NCBI GenBank assembly: GCA_023053575.1
Contig: JAKZAP010000087.1
Coordinates: 124,001-188,000 of the forward strand
Source: Branchinecta lynchi
Taxonomy: Eukaryota; Arthropoda; Branchiopoda; Anostraca; Branchinectidae
DNA length: 64,000 nt
Direction: 5' to 3'
A program made the position numbers and the translations under genes. The notes beneath the pieces are model-generated. The model did not search any database and was not told the DNA's origin. It worked only from the letters and a program-made list of their open reading frames with translations. Of the stretch, positions 30,801-40,400 are shown one piece after another. The stretch's first letter is position 1. Each line of letters starts with the position of its first letter.

Positions 30801-32339
30801 CACTACGGGACTTGCCCATGGGCTGTCACAGGGGTACAACACTCCTTGGTCCACCAATTTGTCTATTTGGTCTCTTAGCCAGGGGCGGATTCCCCACGGT
30901 GCGCGGTATGGTGCTTGCGCTATTGGTGGTGAATCTCCGGTGTCGATTTCCATTTCGATTAGATCCGTCTCCCCAAAATGATGGTCGTCTACGCTGAAAA
31001 CGTCGCGGTATTCCCATAGGATTCCGTCTACGGTCTTCCGTAATTTTTCCTTGGTCAAATGGTTTAATTTGAACTGCGACAGAAAATCATTTCGTGGCAT
31101 TGGGTAATCCTGACCGTCTTCGGCTGTCTTGTCAGTTCTGTTGGTTACGCTATTGATCTTCTGGTTCAGTGGAAGGCTCTCTATGTCGTCAGTGGTTATG
31201 ACCTCGACTGTTGCTATTGTGACCTTTTTCGGGATCTTGATCTTGTGTCCAGTGGGGTTAAATGCCAGTATGTGTGCTATTCCCTCGCTCGCTTTTGTGA
31301 TTTGTTCGTCCAGTTCCAAATCCTTGAGCCATGTGTTCTCGGTCGGTACGATGCTTATGGTTCCTTCACACTCGCTGTCGTCACCGAAATCCAAGGATAC
31401 CTGAATTCTTTCGTACGTGTATGGGGCGATTGTTGTTTTCCAGATCGTTGTTGCGTTGCCTTGAGTGTGTCGTAATACAGGACTGCTGGCAGCTTTTTTC
31501 GCTTCCGTTGCTCTCTGATTTTCCTTCAGAATGCTTACGATCTGTTGGATCTGGTCCTTGGTGCTAGTTCCTCTTGGCGTGTCGGTCTCAGGGAGGCGCG
31601 CCGCTCTGTCTGAGTCTGTTTGTCTCTCCGTGCAATTTTTGCCATTTTTCGTTATGCTTTCTTGGTTGAGCTCTCTCTCTGATCGCCTTATGGAGAATGC
31701 TGGCTCTGAGCGGTGCTGGGCGCGAGGGCGGGTCTTTAGATACGCGTGTGGTTGCTCCGTTTGATTGTTTGTTTTCCATTGGCTGGTGGTGTTCGCGATA
31801 AAAGCGTCCCTGTTTTTGTGGTATACTGAGTTCGGTGTGTATTCATTGACGTAATTTGGACATTTCTGATTCGTATTTTTCTTGCAGGTCAGAGTCATAT
31901 CAGCGGCGTCAAATACCATCATATTTGCTCTCAGAAAAGGCATGCCCAGGATCGCCTGGTAGGTAAGTTCCTCGCAAACTACGAACGGCACTAAGAAGGT
32001 TTTACCGCCGTAGGCTACTGGTATTTTTAGCTCATATTTGGCCTTCAGGTTATGTCCAGTGACGCTAGTGAGTGTACATCGTGCTTTCCTTGCTACGTTT
32101 TTTGCCGTGTTTGGAAGTTTGTTGTAAATACTGGTACATAAAATGTTTTGCTGCGCTCCCGTGTCCACTAACCCGGCGAATTTCACTCCATAGGTACTAA
32201 ACCCTCTCAGAACTGGTAGGTTCGAGTAACTATCATTGATATTAAGCACTTCATTAAATTTATACACTTGGGGCTTAAATCTGTTTCGCACAGTGTAGCC
32301 GGTTCTGCGCCCGTTTAGAGCCGGCTGTTGTCGTTTAAA
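27759..32339 (-). CDS. pol: Pol polyprotein: protease, reverse transcriptase, RNase H, integrase
   Basis: This is the enzymatic polyprotein, made as a Gag-Pol fusion by -1 frameshifting at 32333-32339; no ATG heads the frame. Counting from the codon at 32291: protease Asp-Thr-Gly at 43-45 with ILGMPFL at 114-120; a beta-rich protease-RT linker at about 290-375; RT with DFRKLN at 516-521, motif A Asp552 and YLDD at 615-618; RNase H acidic residues Asp765, Glu804, Asp831 and Asp878; integrase zinc domain His987, His993, Cys1023, Cys1026; catalytic triad Asp1056, Asp1115, Glu1151 (D,D35E); GPY/F-like module at 1264-1325. The acidic, Ser/Thr-rich tail (1335-1510) then runs into the frame break near 27826. 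Order and motifs are those of Ty3/Gypsy. About 1,526 codons without a stop and all catalytic residues present indicate a young copy. Confidence 0.97.
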   Translation of the reverse strand, partial: FKRQQPALNGRRTGYTVRNRFKPQVYKFNEVLNINDSYSNLPVLRGFSTYGVKFAGLVDTGAQQNILCTSIYNKLPNTAKNVARKARCTLTSVTGHNLKAKYELKIPVAYGGKTFLVPFVVCEELTYQAILGMPFLRANMMVFDAADMTLTCKKNTNQKCPNYVNEYTPNSVYHKNRDAFIANTTSQWKTNNQTEQPHAYLKTRPRAQHRSEPAFSIRRSERELNQESITKNGKNCTERQTDSDRAARLPETDTPRGTSTKDQIQQIVSILKENQRATEAKKAASSPVLRHTQGNATTIWKTTIAPYTYERIQVSLDFGDDSECEGTISIVPTENTWLKDLELDEQITKASEGIAHILAFNPTGHKIKIPKKVTIATVEVITTDDIESLPLNQKINSVTNRTDKTAEDGQDYPMPRNDFLSQFKLNHLTKEKLRKTVDGILWEYRDVFSVDDHHFGETDLIEMEIDTGDSPPIAQAPYRAPWGIRPWLRDQIDKLVDQGVLYPCDSPWASPVVIVKKKTQPGQPADYRLCCDFRKLNSVTRKSQFRVPNLNECLDCISPESKYFTSVDQTGAYHAVPIKKEDQPKTAIITADGATYAYRRMPFGLANSPAVYQRLVYTLFKEHQFKSLICYLDDLLTWAKTENEALENLRMILTRFRTAGLKLKPRKCRILNPSTVFLGHLIEKGQIRPDPEKIKAVQDMQSPKNLKQLRGIIRLCSWFRKYIRNFADHCRPLVVLTKKSNTPFVFTKEAGKAMEYLKKALISEPILILPDLNEPMVLSVDASATGIGGVLSQTREGRLHPIHYGSRALTKSEMAYSTVERELLAVVHFTHYFRAYLQGRKFLLRTDQKSLQYLKTMQEPQSNPNGRLSRWIFKLLAFDFDIEHISGESNRVPDWLSRKYEVNTTKTASTPDPTQPVLSPENIARHQAKDGLCTALREYFMNDEPLGSEYKKYMKQIDNFTFESNVNIVCRLTCPTQSYRQKDVKIVPVIPESLEGECLRYCHAALSAHLGTLKTLAMVRNHFYIPGVVEKVKDFVAACEECSRRKAPPHPWTAPLGNFPIARYPMDILSIDIVGPLPTSTKGHTYILSAIDHLTSFCWAIALKNITSETVCQALTNLFLAYGKPTTVNSDRGSQLISKMSMEVAKLLRISLWKTSSYHPQGNGKIEIIHKQFNNILSITTKEDRLTWDEQLPYLCHSLNTAHSPITGDNSFFLMYGRDDRLPITEIIDDDGHDTTSAYKAELITRMSKAYDEVSKNLEHAKQNQKEKYDLKAKRHKIYEVGDIVWLRQEVKGAGKKLEDTYSGKWRITERLPNDVTYKIRHIDGTKRDTVVHMNRLKPNVFKTPWQAAPLSDSESDNDEQTTEALFPDPKRNPLARLRPFNWHYQNYDSDEEQELRDYLHSTNEGPTIPSRTSTGVQTTSTLSPLAESYHPRIRKAETKEYEQKEYVSSSPKKETDVASGSNTPKWNLPRSPATRDTDRKTESEDSDTEVEEPTEVEDDGRIIKTQRNRTSRRTSRSTKKYIRVR
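32288..32339 (-). promoter_or_regulatory. -1 ribosomal frameshift signal: T-TTA-AAC plus stem/pseudoknot
   Basis: On the minus strand the gag frame reads T-TTA-AAC at 32339-32333, a classic -1 slippery heptamer. Slipping back one base gives TTT-AAA-CGA, which is exactly the pol frame and stays open. After a 6-nt spacer (GACAAC), AGCCGG (32326-32321) pairs with CCGGCT (32302-32297). The loop segment GCGCAG (32310-32305) can pair with CTGTGC (32293-32288) through one G-U pair, forming an H-type pseudoknot with loops of 10, 2 and 3 nt. The gag stop lies in the first loop. The slippery site and first stem are directly visible; the pseudoknot is inferred. Confidence 0.85.
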
Positions 32340-33370
32340 GTGCCTGAGCCACGTTCGCCGCTAGGGGTATAGGATCTCCTGTACCCATTATCATTTCTGG
32401 TTTGGTTGAACGTTCTACGCTGGGGGAATCCCCTCCTCTGGTTTCCGTTCCTTTGCCTACAGTTTCTCGCAAGGTGCCCGAATCGCGAGCAAGAATAGCA
32501 TTGCATGCTTGCTAGGGTTCCGTTCCCACCGGTCCTTCTTTCGATCCTATCGTGTCTGTACGGTCTGTATTCCCTAAAACCCGACGTGTTTCCTTGTCTC
32601 TGTCCCGTTGGTGTACGGTCCCTGGGAACGAATCCGTTCCTTGTCGGAGTCCCATCCCTTCTAGGTCGGTTTTCATCAGTGGGGAAGGATACCTGTCTTC
32701 TAGCTATTTGTGGGGAGGGGTTTGGGGGGGCAGGACTGGTATTTGGGTTTTGACTAACCGCGCAGATCTGTTGTGTCTCTTCGACGGAATTTATGGTTAA
32801 GCGTTGTTGTGCTTTGATAATTTCGTCAATTGTTAACTCGTGTTCGATTAGCGAAATCGCGGCTTCTAGATCGGCTGGTTGTTTCGTCAAAACTAGTCTC
32901 AGCAACTTTGGCCCAAGCCCTGCTTTGAAGTTCTCAAATACTGCCTGTGTGAACTGGTCATTGACTCCCGTGGGTCTACCTAGTTTTTCCGCCGTCATAA
33001 GCTGAACTTTATCCGCATATTCTCGGATACTTTGGTCCGCCTGTAGCTGGACGATCTCATATTTCAGTCTATTTTTGACACTTGTGCTAGCGAACCGAAC
33101 TCTGAATCTTTCGAGTAGTTCCGCAGTTGTCGTAATCTGAACCCCAACCAGTGTGTCGAGGAAAGAAATTGCCGCACCTCTCAATCTGAGGTAGAGCATT
33201 TCTCTGAGGTCCTTGACGGTGGTTATACCGGAAAGGGCTAGAAAATTTGTCATGGTGGATATGAAAACATCAATATCTCCCTCGCCATCATACTGGGGTA
33301 TTTGTTTTGCCAGTTCCGTCTGAAAAACTTTGTATTGCATCTCGGATTTTTGTTCTTCAGTGACCGACAT
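32315..33370 (-). CDS. gag: Gag structural polyprotein with one zinc knuckle
   Basis: 351 codons from an ATG in a good context (AAAATG). Gag assembles the intracellular or virion particle and packages the RNA. Residues 20-190 have the helical, charged profile of a Ty3 capsid (retrotransposon gag) domain, with IPQYDGEGDIDVFISTM near the start as a typical entry to that fold. After a Pro-rich linker (205-225) comes an Arg-rich nucleocapsid region. It holds a CX2CX4HX4C zinc knuckle (Cys291, Cys294, His299, Cys304). The stop is 16 bases past the slippery heptamer, so the last residues overlap the pol frame. There is no internal stop or frameshift. Confidence 0.93.
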   Translation of the reverse strand: MSVTEEQKSEMQYKVFQTELAKQIPQYDGEGDIDVFISTMTNFLALSGITTVKDLREMLYLRLRGAAISFLDTLVGVQITTTAELLERFRVRFASTSVKNRLKYEIVQLQADQSIREYADKVQLMTAEKLGRPTGVNDQFTQAVFENFKAGLGPKLLRLVLTKQPADLEAAISLIEHELTIDEIIKAQQRLTINSVEETQQICAVSQNPNTSPAPPNPSPQIARRQVSFPTDENRPRRDGTPTRNGFVPRDRTPTGQRQGNTSGFREYRPYRHDRIERRTGGNGTLASMQCYSCSRFGHLARNCRQRNGNQRRGFPQRRTFNQTRNDNGYRRSYTPSGERGSGTLNDNSRL

Positions 33371-33560
33371 TTTGAATTCGTGTGAAACTCGTGATGGATG
33401 TTTAGCTTAGGGCGCAAGTTATGTTTCTATGGGGGGGTGAAATGTGCTTTAATCTTATTTTTAGTGATTCAGTGAGACCTGAGAAAAAAAAATAATAAAA
33501 AAAATATTTGGGTGGGTGATCACTGCAACTTTAATTTGCTTGACTCTCGAATAACCCTAG

Positions 33561-33578
33561 ACCGCCGCTAAGCCACCA
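33561..33578 (-). other. Putative primer-binding site
   Basis: On the plus strand ACCGCCGCTAAGCCACCA ends in CCA, as a tRNA 3' end does, one base before the inner LTR edge. Read in the element sense it starts TGG. I cannot name the tRNA. The assignment depends on the LTR edge being right. Confidence 0.4.
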
Positions 33579-33709
33579 CTGTAATACGGTAAAGGAGATG
33601 TACCTTTGGACCTCTCTCCTGTACTGTATAATCGGTAGCGTGGGGGAGGCTCGTGGGGTCTATCTCCTAGGGCGTTATAGAGTCAAACAAACTAGGGTGC
33701 GAGTATAGG

Positions 33710-33715
33710 TTTAAT
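33710..33715 (-). promoter_or_regulatory. Polyadenylation signal ATTAAA in the LTR
   Basis: ATTAAA on the minus strand, about 90 bases downstream of the expected transcription start. It would end the R region in a 3' LTR copy. Confidence 0.35.
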
Positions 33716-33725
33716 AAACGTTACG

Positions 33726-33734
33726 ACTTACTTA
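33726..33734 (-). promoter_or_regulatory. Splice donor TAA-GTAAGT in the LTR leader
   Basis: The minus strand reads TTAA-GTAAGT, with the intron starting at 33731. It lies about 70 bases downstream of the expected start site and is a candidate partner of the env acceptor at 25192. Confidence 0.4.
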
Positions 33735-33829
33735 ATACATGGAGAGCGGGCACTTGTAGTTTCACTATAACACTGTTACCTTAAGACTAGCTTAAGATCG
33801 ACTGACCCTTTACTAATATATATTGGTCC

Positions 33830-33837
33830 TTTTTATA
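33830..33837 (-). promoter_or_regulatory. LTR TATA box (TATAAAAA)
   Basis: GGTATAAAAAGG on the minus strand, about 40 bases into the LTR from its outer edge. It predicts transcription starting near 33803 toward gag. Confidence 0.6.
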
Positions 33838-33881
33838 CCTGCTTTTCTTGAACTGTTCCCGTTTTCTGAGAGCTCACATAT

Positions 33882-33928
33882 CATTTCGTACCGTCAATAT
33901 CGACGGTACGAAATGACGGTACGAAATG
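33882..33928. repeat. 14-bp-arm palindrome plus a third half-copy
   Basis: CATTTCGTACCGTC (33882-33895) and GACGGTACGAAATG (33902-33915) are perfect inverted arms around AATATC. GACGGTACGAAATG repeats once more at 33915-33928. The palindrome sits between the LTR and the 17-bp array. Confidence 0.9.
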
Positions 33929-33956
33929 GTTGTTGTTGGGAAAACCAACAACAACC
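33928..33956. repeat. 12-bp-arm palindrome at the array start
   Basis: GGTTGTTGTTGG (33928-33939) and CCAACAACAACC (33945-33956) are perfect arms around GAAAA. The TTGTTGTTGG segment recurs at several points inside the array (near 37402, 38100, 44221, 58019), so this hairpin belongs to the array family. Confidence 0.9.
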
Positions 33957-36900
33957 TTGTGGGAAAACCAACCTTATGGGGAAAGCAACCCTGCGGGAAA
34001 ACCAACCTTGTGGGAAAACCAACCTTGTGGGAAAGCGAACCTTTTGGGAAAACCAACACAGTGGGAAAACAAACCTTGTGGGAAAACCAACCTTGCGGGA
34101 AAACCAACCTTGGGGGAAAACAAACCTTGTGGGAAAACAAACCTTGTGGGGAAACAAACCTAGTGGGAAAACAATCCTTGTGGGAAAACAAACCTTGTGG
34201 GGAAACTAACCTTGCGGGAAAACTAACCTTGTGGGAAAACAAACCCTGCGGGAAAACCAACCTTGTGGGAAAACCAACCTTGTGGGGAAACAAACCTTTC
34301 GGGAAAACCAGCCTTGTGGGAAAACAAACCTTGTGGGAAAACAAACCTCGTGGGAAAACAAACCTTGTGGGAAAACAAACCTTGTGAGAAAACAAACCTT
34401 GTGGGGAAACAAACCTAGTGGAAAAACAAACCTTGTGAGAAAACAAACCTTGTGGGAAAACCAACCTTATGGGAAAACAAACCTAGTGGGAAAACAAACC
34501 TTGTGGGGAAACAAACCTTTCGGGAAAACCAACCTTGTGGGAAAACAAACCTTGTGGGGAAACAAACCTAGTGGTAAAACAAACCTTGTGAGAAAACAAT
34601 CCTTGTGGGAAAACAAACCTTGTGGGGAAACAAACCTTGCGGGAAAACTAACCTTGTGGGAAAACAAACCCTGCGGGAAAACCAACCTTGTAGGAAAACC
34701 CGCCTTGTTGGGAAACAAACCTTTCGGGAAAACTAACCTTGTGGGAAAACAAACCTTGTGGGAAAACCAACCTTGCGGGAAAGCGAACCTTTTGGGAAAA
34801 CCAACACAGTGGGAAAACAAACCTTGTGAGAAAACAATCCTTGTGGGAAAACAAACCTTGTGGGGAAACAAACCTTGTGGGGAAACAAACCTTGTGGGAA
34901 AACTAACCTTGTTTGAAAACAAACCTTGCGGGAAAACTAACCTTGTGGGAAAAAAAACCCTGCGGGAAAACCAACCTTGTAGGAAAACCAACCTTGTGGG
35001 GAAACAAACCTTTCGGGAAAACCAACCTTGTGGGGAAACAAACCTTTCGGGAAAACCAACCTTGTGGGAAAACAAACCTTGTGGGAAAACAAACCTTGTG
35101 GGAAAACAAACCTTATGGGGAAAGCAACCCTGCGGGAAAACCAACCTTGTGGGAAAACCAACCTTGTGGGAAAGCGAACCTTTTGGGAAAACCAACACAG
35201 TGGGAAAACAAACCTTGTGGGAAAACCAACCTTGCGGGAAAACCAACGTTGTGGGAAAACAAACCTTGTGGGAAAACAAACCTTGTGGGAAAACAAACCT
35301 TGTAAAACAAACCTTATGGGGAAAGCAACCCTGCGGGAAAACCAACCTTGTGGGAAAACCAACCTTGTGGGAAAGCGAACCTTTTGGGAAAACCAACACA
35401 GTGGGAAAACAAACCTTGTGGGAAAACCAACCTTGTGGGAAAACAAACCTTGTGGGAAAACCAACCTTGTGGGAAAACCAACCTTGTGGGAAAGCGAACC
35501 TTTTGGGAAAACCAACACTGTGGGAAAACAAACCTTGTGGGAAAACCAACCTTGCGGGAAAACCAACCTTGTGGGAAAACAAACCTTATGGGGAAAGCAA
35601 CCCTGCGGGAAAACCAACCTTGTGGGAAAACCAACCTTGTGGGAAAGCGAACCTTTTGGGAAAACCAACACAGTGGGAAAACAAACCTTGTGGGAAAACC
35701 AACCTTGCGGGAAAACCAACGTTGTGGGAAAACAAACCTTGTGGGAAAACAAACCTTGTGGGAAAACAAACCTTGTGGGAAACCTTGTAAAACAAACCTT
35801 ATGGGGAAATCAACCCTGCGGGAAAACCAACCTTGTGGGAAAACCAACCTTGTGGGAAAGCGAACCTTTTGGGAAAACCAACACAGTGGGAAAACAAACC
35901 TTGTGGGAAAACCAACCTTGTGGGAAAACAAACCTTGTGGGAAAACCAACCTTGTGGGAAAACCAACCTTGTGGGAAAGCGAACCTTTTGGGAAAACCAA
36001 CACTGTGGGAAAACAAACCTTGTGGGAAAACCAACCTTGCGGGAAAACCAACCTTGTGGGAAAACAAACCTTGTGGGAAAACAAACCTTGTGGGAAAACA
36101 AACCTTGTGGGAAAACAAACCTTATGGGAAAACAACCCTTATGGGGAAACAAACCTTGTGGGAAAAACAACCTTGCGGGAAAGCGAACCTTTTGGGAAAA
36201 CCAACACAGTGGGAAAACAAACCTTGTGGGAAAACCAACCTTGCGGGAAAACCAACCTTGGGGGAAAACAAAGCTTGTGGGAAAAAAAACCTTGTGGGAA
36301 AACCAACCTACTGGGAAAAACAACCTAGTGGGAAAACAAACCTTGTGAGAAAACAAACCTTGTGGGAAAACCAACCTTATGGGGAAAGCAACCCTGCGGG
36401 AAAACCAACCTTGTGGGAAAACCAACCTTGTGGGAAAGCGAACCTTTTGGGAAAACCAACACAGTGGGAAAACAAACCTTGTGGGAAAACCAACCTTGCG
36501 GGAAAACCAACCTTGTGGGAAAACAAACCTTGTGGGAAAACAAACCTTGTGGGAAAACAAACCTTGTGGGAAAACAAACCTTATGGGAAAACAACCCTTG
36601 TGGGGAAACAAACCTTGTGGGAAAAACAACCTTGCGGGAAAGTGAACCTTTTGGGAAAACCAACACAGTGGGAAAACAAACCTTGTGGGAAAACCAACCT
36701 TGCGGGAAAACCAACCTTGGGGGAAAACAAAGTTTGTGGGAAAAAAAACCTTGTGGGAAAACCAACCTAGTGGGAAAAACAACCTAGTGGGAAAACAAAC
36801 CTTGTGAGAAAACAAACCTTGTGGGAAAACCAACCTTATGGGGAAAGCAACCCTGCGGGAAAACCAACCTTGTGGGAAAACCAACCTTGTGGGAAAGCGA

Positions 36901-37300
36901 ACCTTTTGGGAAAACCAACACAGTGGGAAAACAAACCTTGTGGGAAAACCAACCTTGCGGGAAAGCGAACCTTTTGGGAAAACCAGCACAGTGGGAAAAC
37001 AAAGCTTGTGGGAAAACCAACCTTGCGGGAAAACCAACCTTGGGGGAAAACAAAGCTTGTGGGAAAACAAACCTTTTGGGAAAACAAACCTTGTGGGAAA
37101 ACAAACCTTGTGGGAAAACAAACCTTGTGGGAAAACAAACCTTGTAGAAAACAAACCTTGTGGGAAAACCAACCTTATGGGGAAAGAAAACTTGTGGGGA
37201 AACAAACCTTTCGGTAAAACCAACCTTGTGGTAAAACAAACCTTGTGGGAAAACAAACCTTGTGGGAAAACAAACCTTGTGGGAAAACAAACCTTATGGG
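33957..37300 (+). repeat. Array block 1, forward (GGGAAAAC on plus strand)
   Basis: 3.3 kb of forward units. It contains the recurrent ATGGGG-AAAGCAACCCTGCGGG marker at 33972, 35111, 35312, 35584, 35798 (variant), 36375 and 36834. Shortened units (CTTGTAAAACAAA) occur near 35300 and 35780. Confidence 0.95.
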
Positions 37301-37485
37301 TTTTCACACAAGGTTGGTTTTCCCGCAGAGTTGCTTTCCCCATAAGGTTGGTTTTCCCACAAGGTTTGTTTTCTCACAAGGTTTGTTTTCCCACTAGGTT
37401 GTTGTTGGTTTTCCCATAAGGTTTGTTTTCCCACAAGGTTGGTTTTCCCACAAGGTTGGTTTTCCCACAAGGTTTGTTTTCTCAC
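37301..37485 (-). repeat. Array block 2, short inverted block
   Basis: Only about 185 bp of GGTTTTCCCAC-type units between two forward blocks. Its left edge, CCTTATGGG-TTTTCACACA, is repeated at 57920 and, reverse-complemented, at 41574. Confidence 0.93.
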
Positions 37486-40400
37486 GAAAGCAACCCTGCG
37501 GGAAAACCAACCATGTGGGAAAACCAACCTTGTGGGAAAGCGAACCTTTTGGGAAAACCAACACAGTGGGAAAACAAACCTTGTGGGAAAACCAACCTTG
37601 CGGGAAAACCAACCTTTGGGAAAACAAACCTTGTGGGAAAACAAACCTTGTTGGAAAACAAACATTGTGGGAAAACCAACCTTATGGGGAAAGAAACCTT
37701 GTGGGGAAACAAACCTTTCGGTAAAACCAACCTTGTGGGAAAACAAACCTTGTGGGAAAACAAACCTTGTGGGAAAACAAACCTTGTGGGGAAACAAACC
37801 TTGTGGGAAAACCAACCTTGTGAGAAAACAAACCTTGTGGGAAAACCAACCTTGTGGGAAAACAAACCTTGTGGGAAAACAAACCTTGTGGGAAAACAAA
37901 CCTTGTGAGAAAACAAACCTTGTGGGAAAACCAACCTTATGGGGAAAGAAACCTTGTGGGGAAAAAAACCTTTCGGGAATACCAACCTTGTGGTAAAACA
38001 AACCTTGTGGGAAAACAAACCTTGTGGGAAAACAAACCTTGTGGGAAAACAAACCTTATGGGAAAACAAACCTTGTGGGGAAACAAACCTTGTGGGAAAA
38101 CCAACAACAACCTAGTGGGAAAACAAACCTTGTGAGAAAACAAACCTTGTGGGAAAACCAACCTTATGGGGAAAGCAACCCTGCGGGAAAACCAACCTTG
38201 TGGGAAAACCAACCTTGTGAGAAAGCGAACCTTTTGGGAAAACCAACACAGTGGGAAAAAAAACCTTGTGGGAAAACCAACCTTGTGGGAAAACCAACCT
38301 TGTGAGAAAACAAACCTTGTGGGAAAACCAACCTTGTGGGAAAACAAACCTTGTGGGAAAACAAACCTTGTGGGAAAACAAACCTTGTGAGAAAACAAAC
38401 CTTGTGGGAAAACCAACCTTATGGGGAAAGAAACCTTGTGGGGAAACAAACCTTTCGGGAATACCAACCTTGTGGTAAAACAAACCTTGTGGGAAAACAA
38501 ACCTTGTGGGAAAACAAACCTTATGGGAAAACAAACCTTGTGGGGAAACAAACCTTGTGGGAAAACCAACAACAACCTAGTGGGAAAACAAACCTTGTGA
38601 GAAAACAAACCTTGTGGGAAAACCAACCCTATGGGGAAAGCAACCCTGCGGGAAAACCAACCTTGTGGGAAAACCAACCTTGTGAGAAAGCGAACCTTTT
38701 GGGAAAACCAACACAGTGGGAAAAAAAACCTTGTGGGAAAACCAACCTTGCGGCAAAACCAACCTTGGGGGAAAGCAAACCTTGTGGGAAAACAAACCTT
38801 GTGGGGAAACAAACCTAGTGGGAAAACAATCCTTGTGGGAAAACAAACCTTGTGGGGAAACAAACTTTGCGGGAAAACTAACCTTGTGGGAAAACAAACC
38901 CTGCGGGAAAACCAACCTTGTGGGAAAACCAATCTTGTGGGGAAACAAACCTTTCGGGAAAACCAACCTTGTGGGGAAACAAACCTTGTGGGAAAACAAA
39001 CCTTGTGGGAAAACAAACCTTGTGGGAAAACAAACCTTGTGGGAAAACAAACCTTGTGGGAAAACAAACATTGTGAGAAAACAAACCTTGTGGGAAAACC
39101 AACCTTATGGGGAAAGAAACCTTGTGGGGAAACAAACCTTTCGGGAAAACCAACCTTGTGGTAAAACAAACCTTGTGGGAAAACAAACCTTGTGGGAAAA
39201 CAATCCTTGTGGGAAAACAAACCTTATGGGAAAACAAACCTTGTGGGGAAACAAACCTTGTGGGAAAACCAACAACAACCTAGTGGGAAAACAAACCTTG
39301 TGAGAAAACAAACCTTGTGGGAAAACCAACCTTATGGGGAAAGCAACCCTGCGGGAAAACCAACCTTGTGGGAAAGCGAACCTTTTGGGAAAACCAACAC
39401 AGTGGGAAAACAAACCTTGTGGGAAAACCAACCTTGCGGGAAAACCAACCTTGGGGGAAAACAAACCTTGTGGGAAAACAAACCTTGTGGGGAAACAAAC
39501 CTAGTAGGAAAACAATCCTTGTGGGAAAACAAACCTTGTGGGGAAACAAACCTTGCGGGAAAACTAACCTTGTGGGAAAACAAACCCTGCGGGAAAACCA
39601 ACCTTGTGGGGAAACAAACCTTTCGGGAAAACCAGCCTTGTGGGAAAACAAACCTTGTGGGAAAACAAACCTTGTGGGAAAACAAACCTTGTGGGAAAAC
39701 AAACCTTGTGAGAAAACAAACCTTGTGGGGAAACAAACCTAGTGGAAAAACAAACCTTGTGAGAAAACAAACCTTGTGGGAAAACCAACCTTATGGGAAA
39801 ACAAACCTAGTGGGAAAACAAACCTTGTGGGGAAACAAACCTTTCGGGAAAACCAACCTTGTGGGAAAACAAACCTTGTGGGGAAACAAACCTAGTGGGA
39901 AAACAAACCTTGTGAGAAAACAATCCTTGTGGGAAAACAAACCTTGTGGGGAAACAAACCTTGCGGGAAAACTAACCTTGTGGGAAAACAAACCCTGCGG
40001 GAAAACCAACCTTGTAGGAAAACCCACCTTGTGGGGAAACAAACCTTTCGGGAAAACTAACCTTGTGGGAAAACAAACCCTGCGGGAAAACCAACCTTGT
40101 GGGAAAACAAACCTTGTGGGAAAACAAACCTTGTGGGAAAACCAACCTTATGGGGAAACAAACCCTGCGGGAAAACCAACCTTGTGGGAAAACCAACCTT
40201 GCGGGAAAGCGAACCTTTTGGGAAAACCAACACAGTGGGAAAACAAACCTTGTGAGAAAACAATCCTTGTGGGAAAACAAACCTTGTGGGGAAACAAACC
40301 TTGTGGGGAAACAAACCTTGTGGGAAAACTAACCTTGTTTGAAAACAAACCTTGCGGGAAAACTAACCTTGTGGGAAAAAAAACCCTGCGGGAAAACCAA

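Larger units (their letters stand above)
24060..33878 (-). mobile_element. Ty3/Gypsy errantivirus-like retroelement, 5' LTR retained, 3' end lost
   Basis: Read from right to left the element has: 5' LTR (33580-33878), putative primer-binding site, gag, frameshift site, pol in the order protease-RT-RNase H-integrase (the Ty3/Metaviridae order), a C-terminal pol extension in another frame, and an env-like gene. The pol-env interval carries two plus-strand ORFs. The left end stops at a minisatellite inside env and no 3' LTR is seen, so the copy is dead as a mobile unit. Even so, gag and nearly all of pol are uninterrupted over 5.6 kb, which points to a young insertion. Env-bearing Ty3 elements of this type are known from several animal lineages. 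Confidence 0.93.
33580..33878 (-). repeat. 5' LTR, 299 bp, TGT...ACA ends
   Basis: In the element sense it starts TGTGAGCTCTC and ends CGTATTACA. It contains a TATA box, a splice donor and an ATTAAA signal in the right order. There is no second LTR in the window, so the outer edge (33878) rests on the terminal TGT/ACA only. The inner edge is supported by the adjacent CCA-type primer site. Confidence 0.6.
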
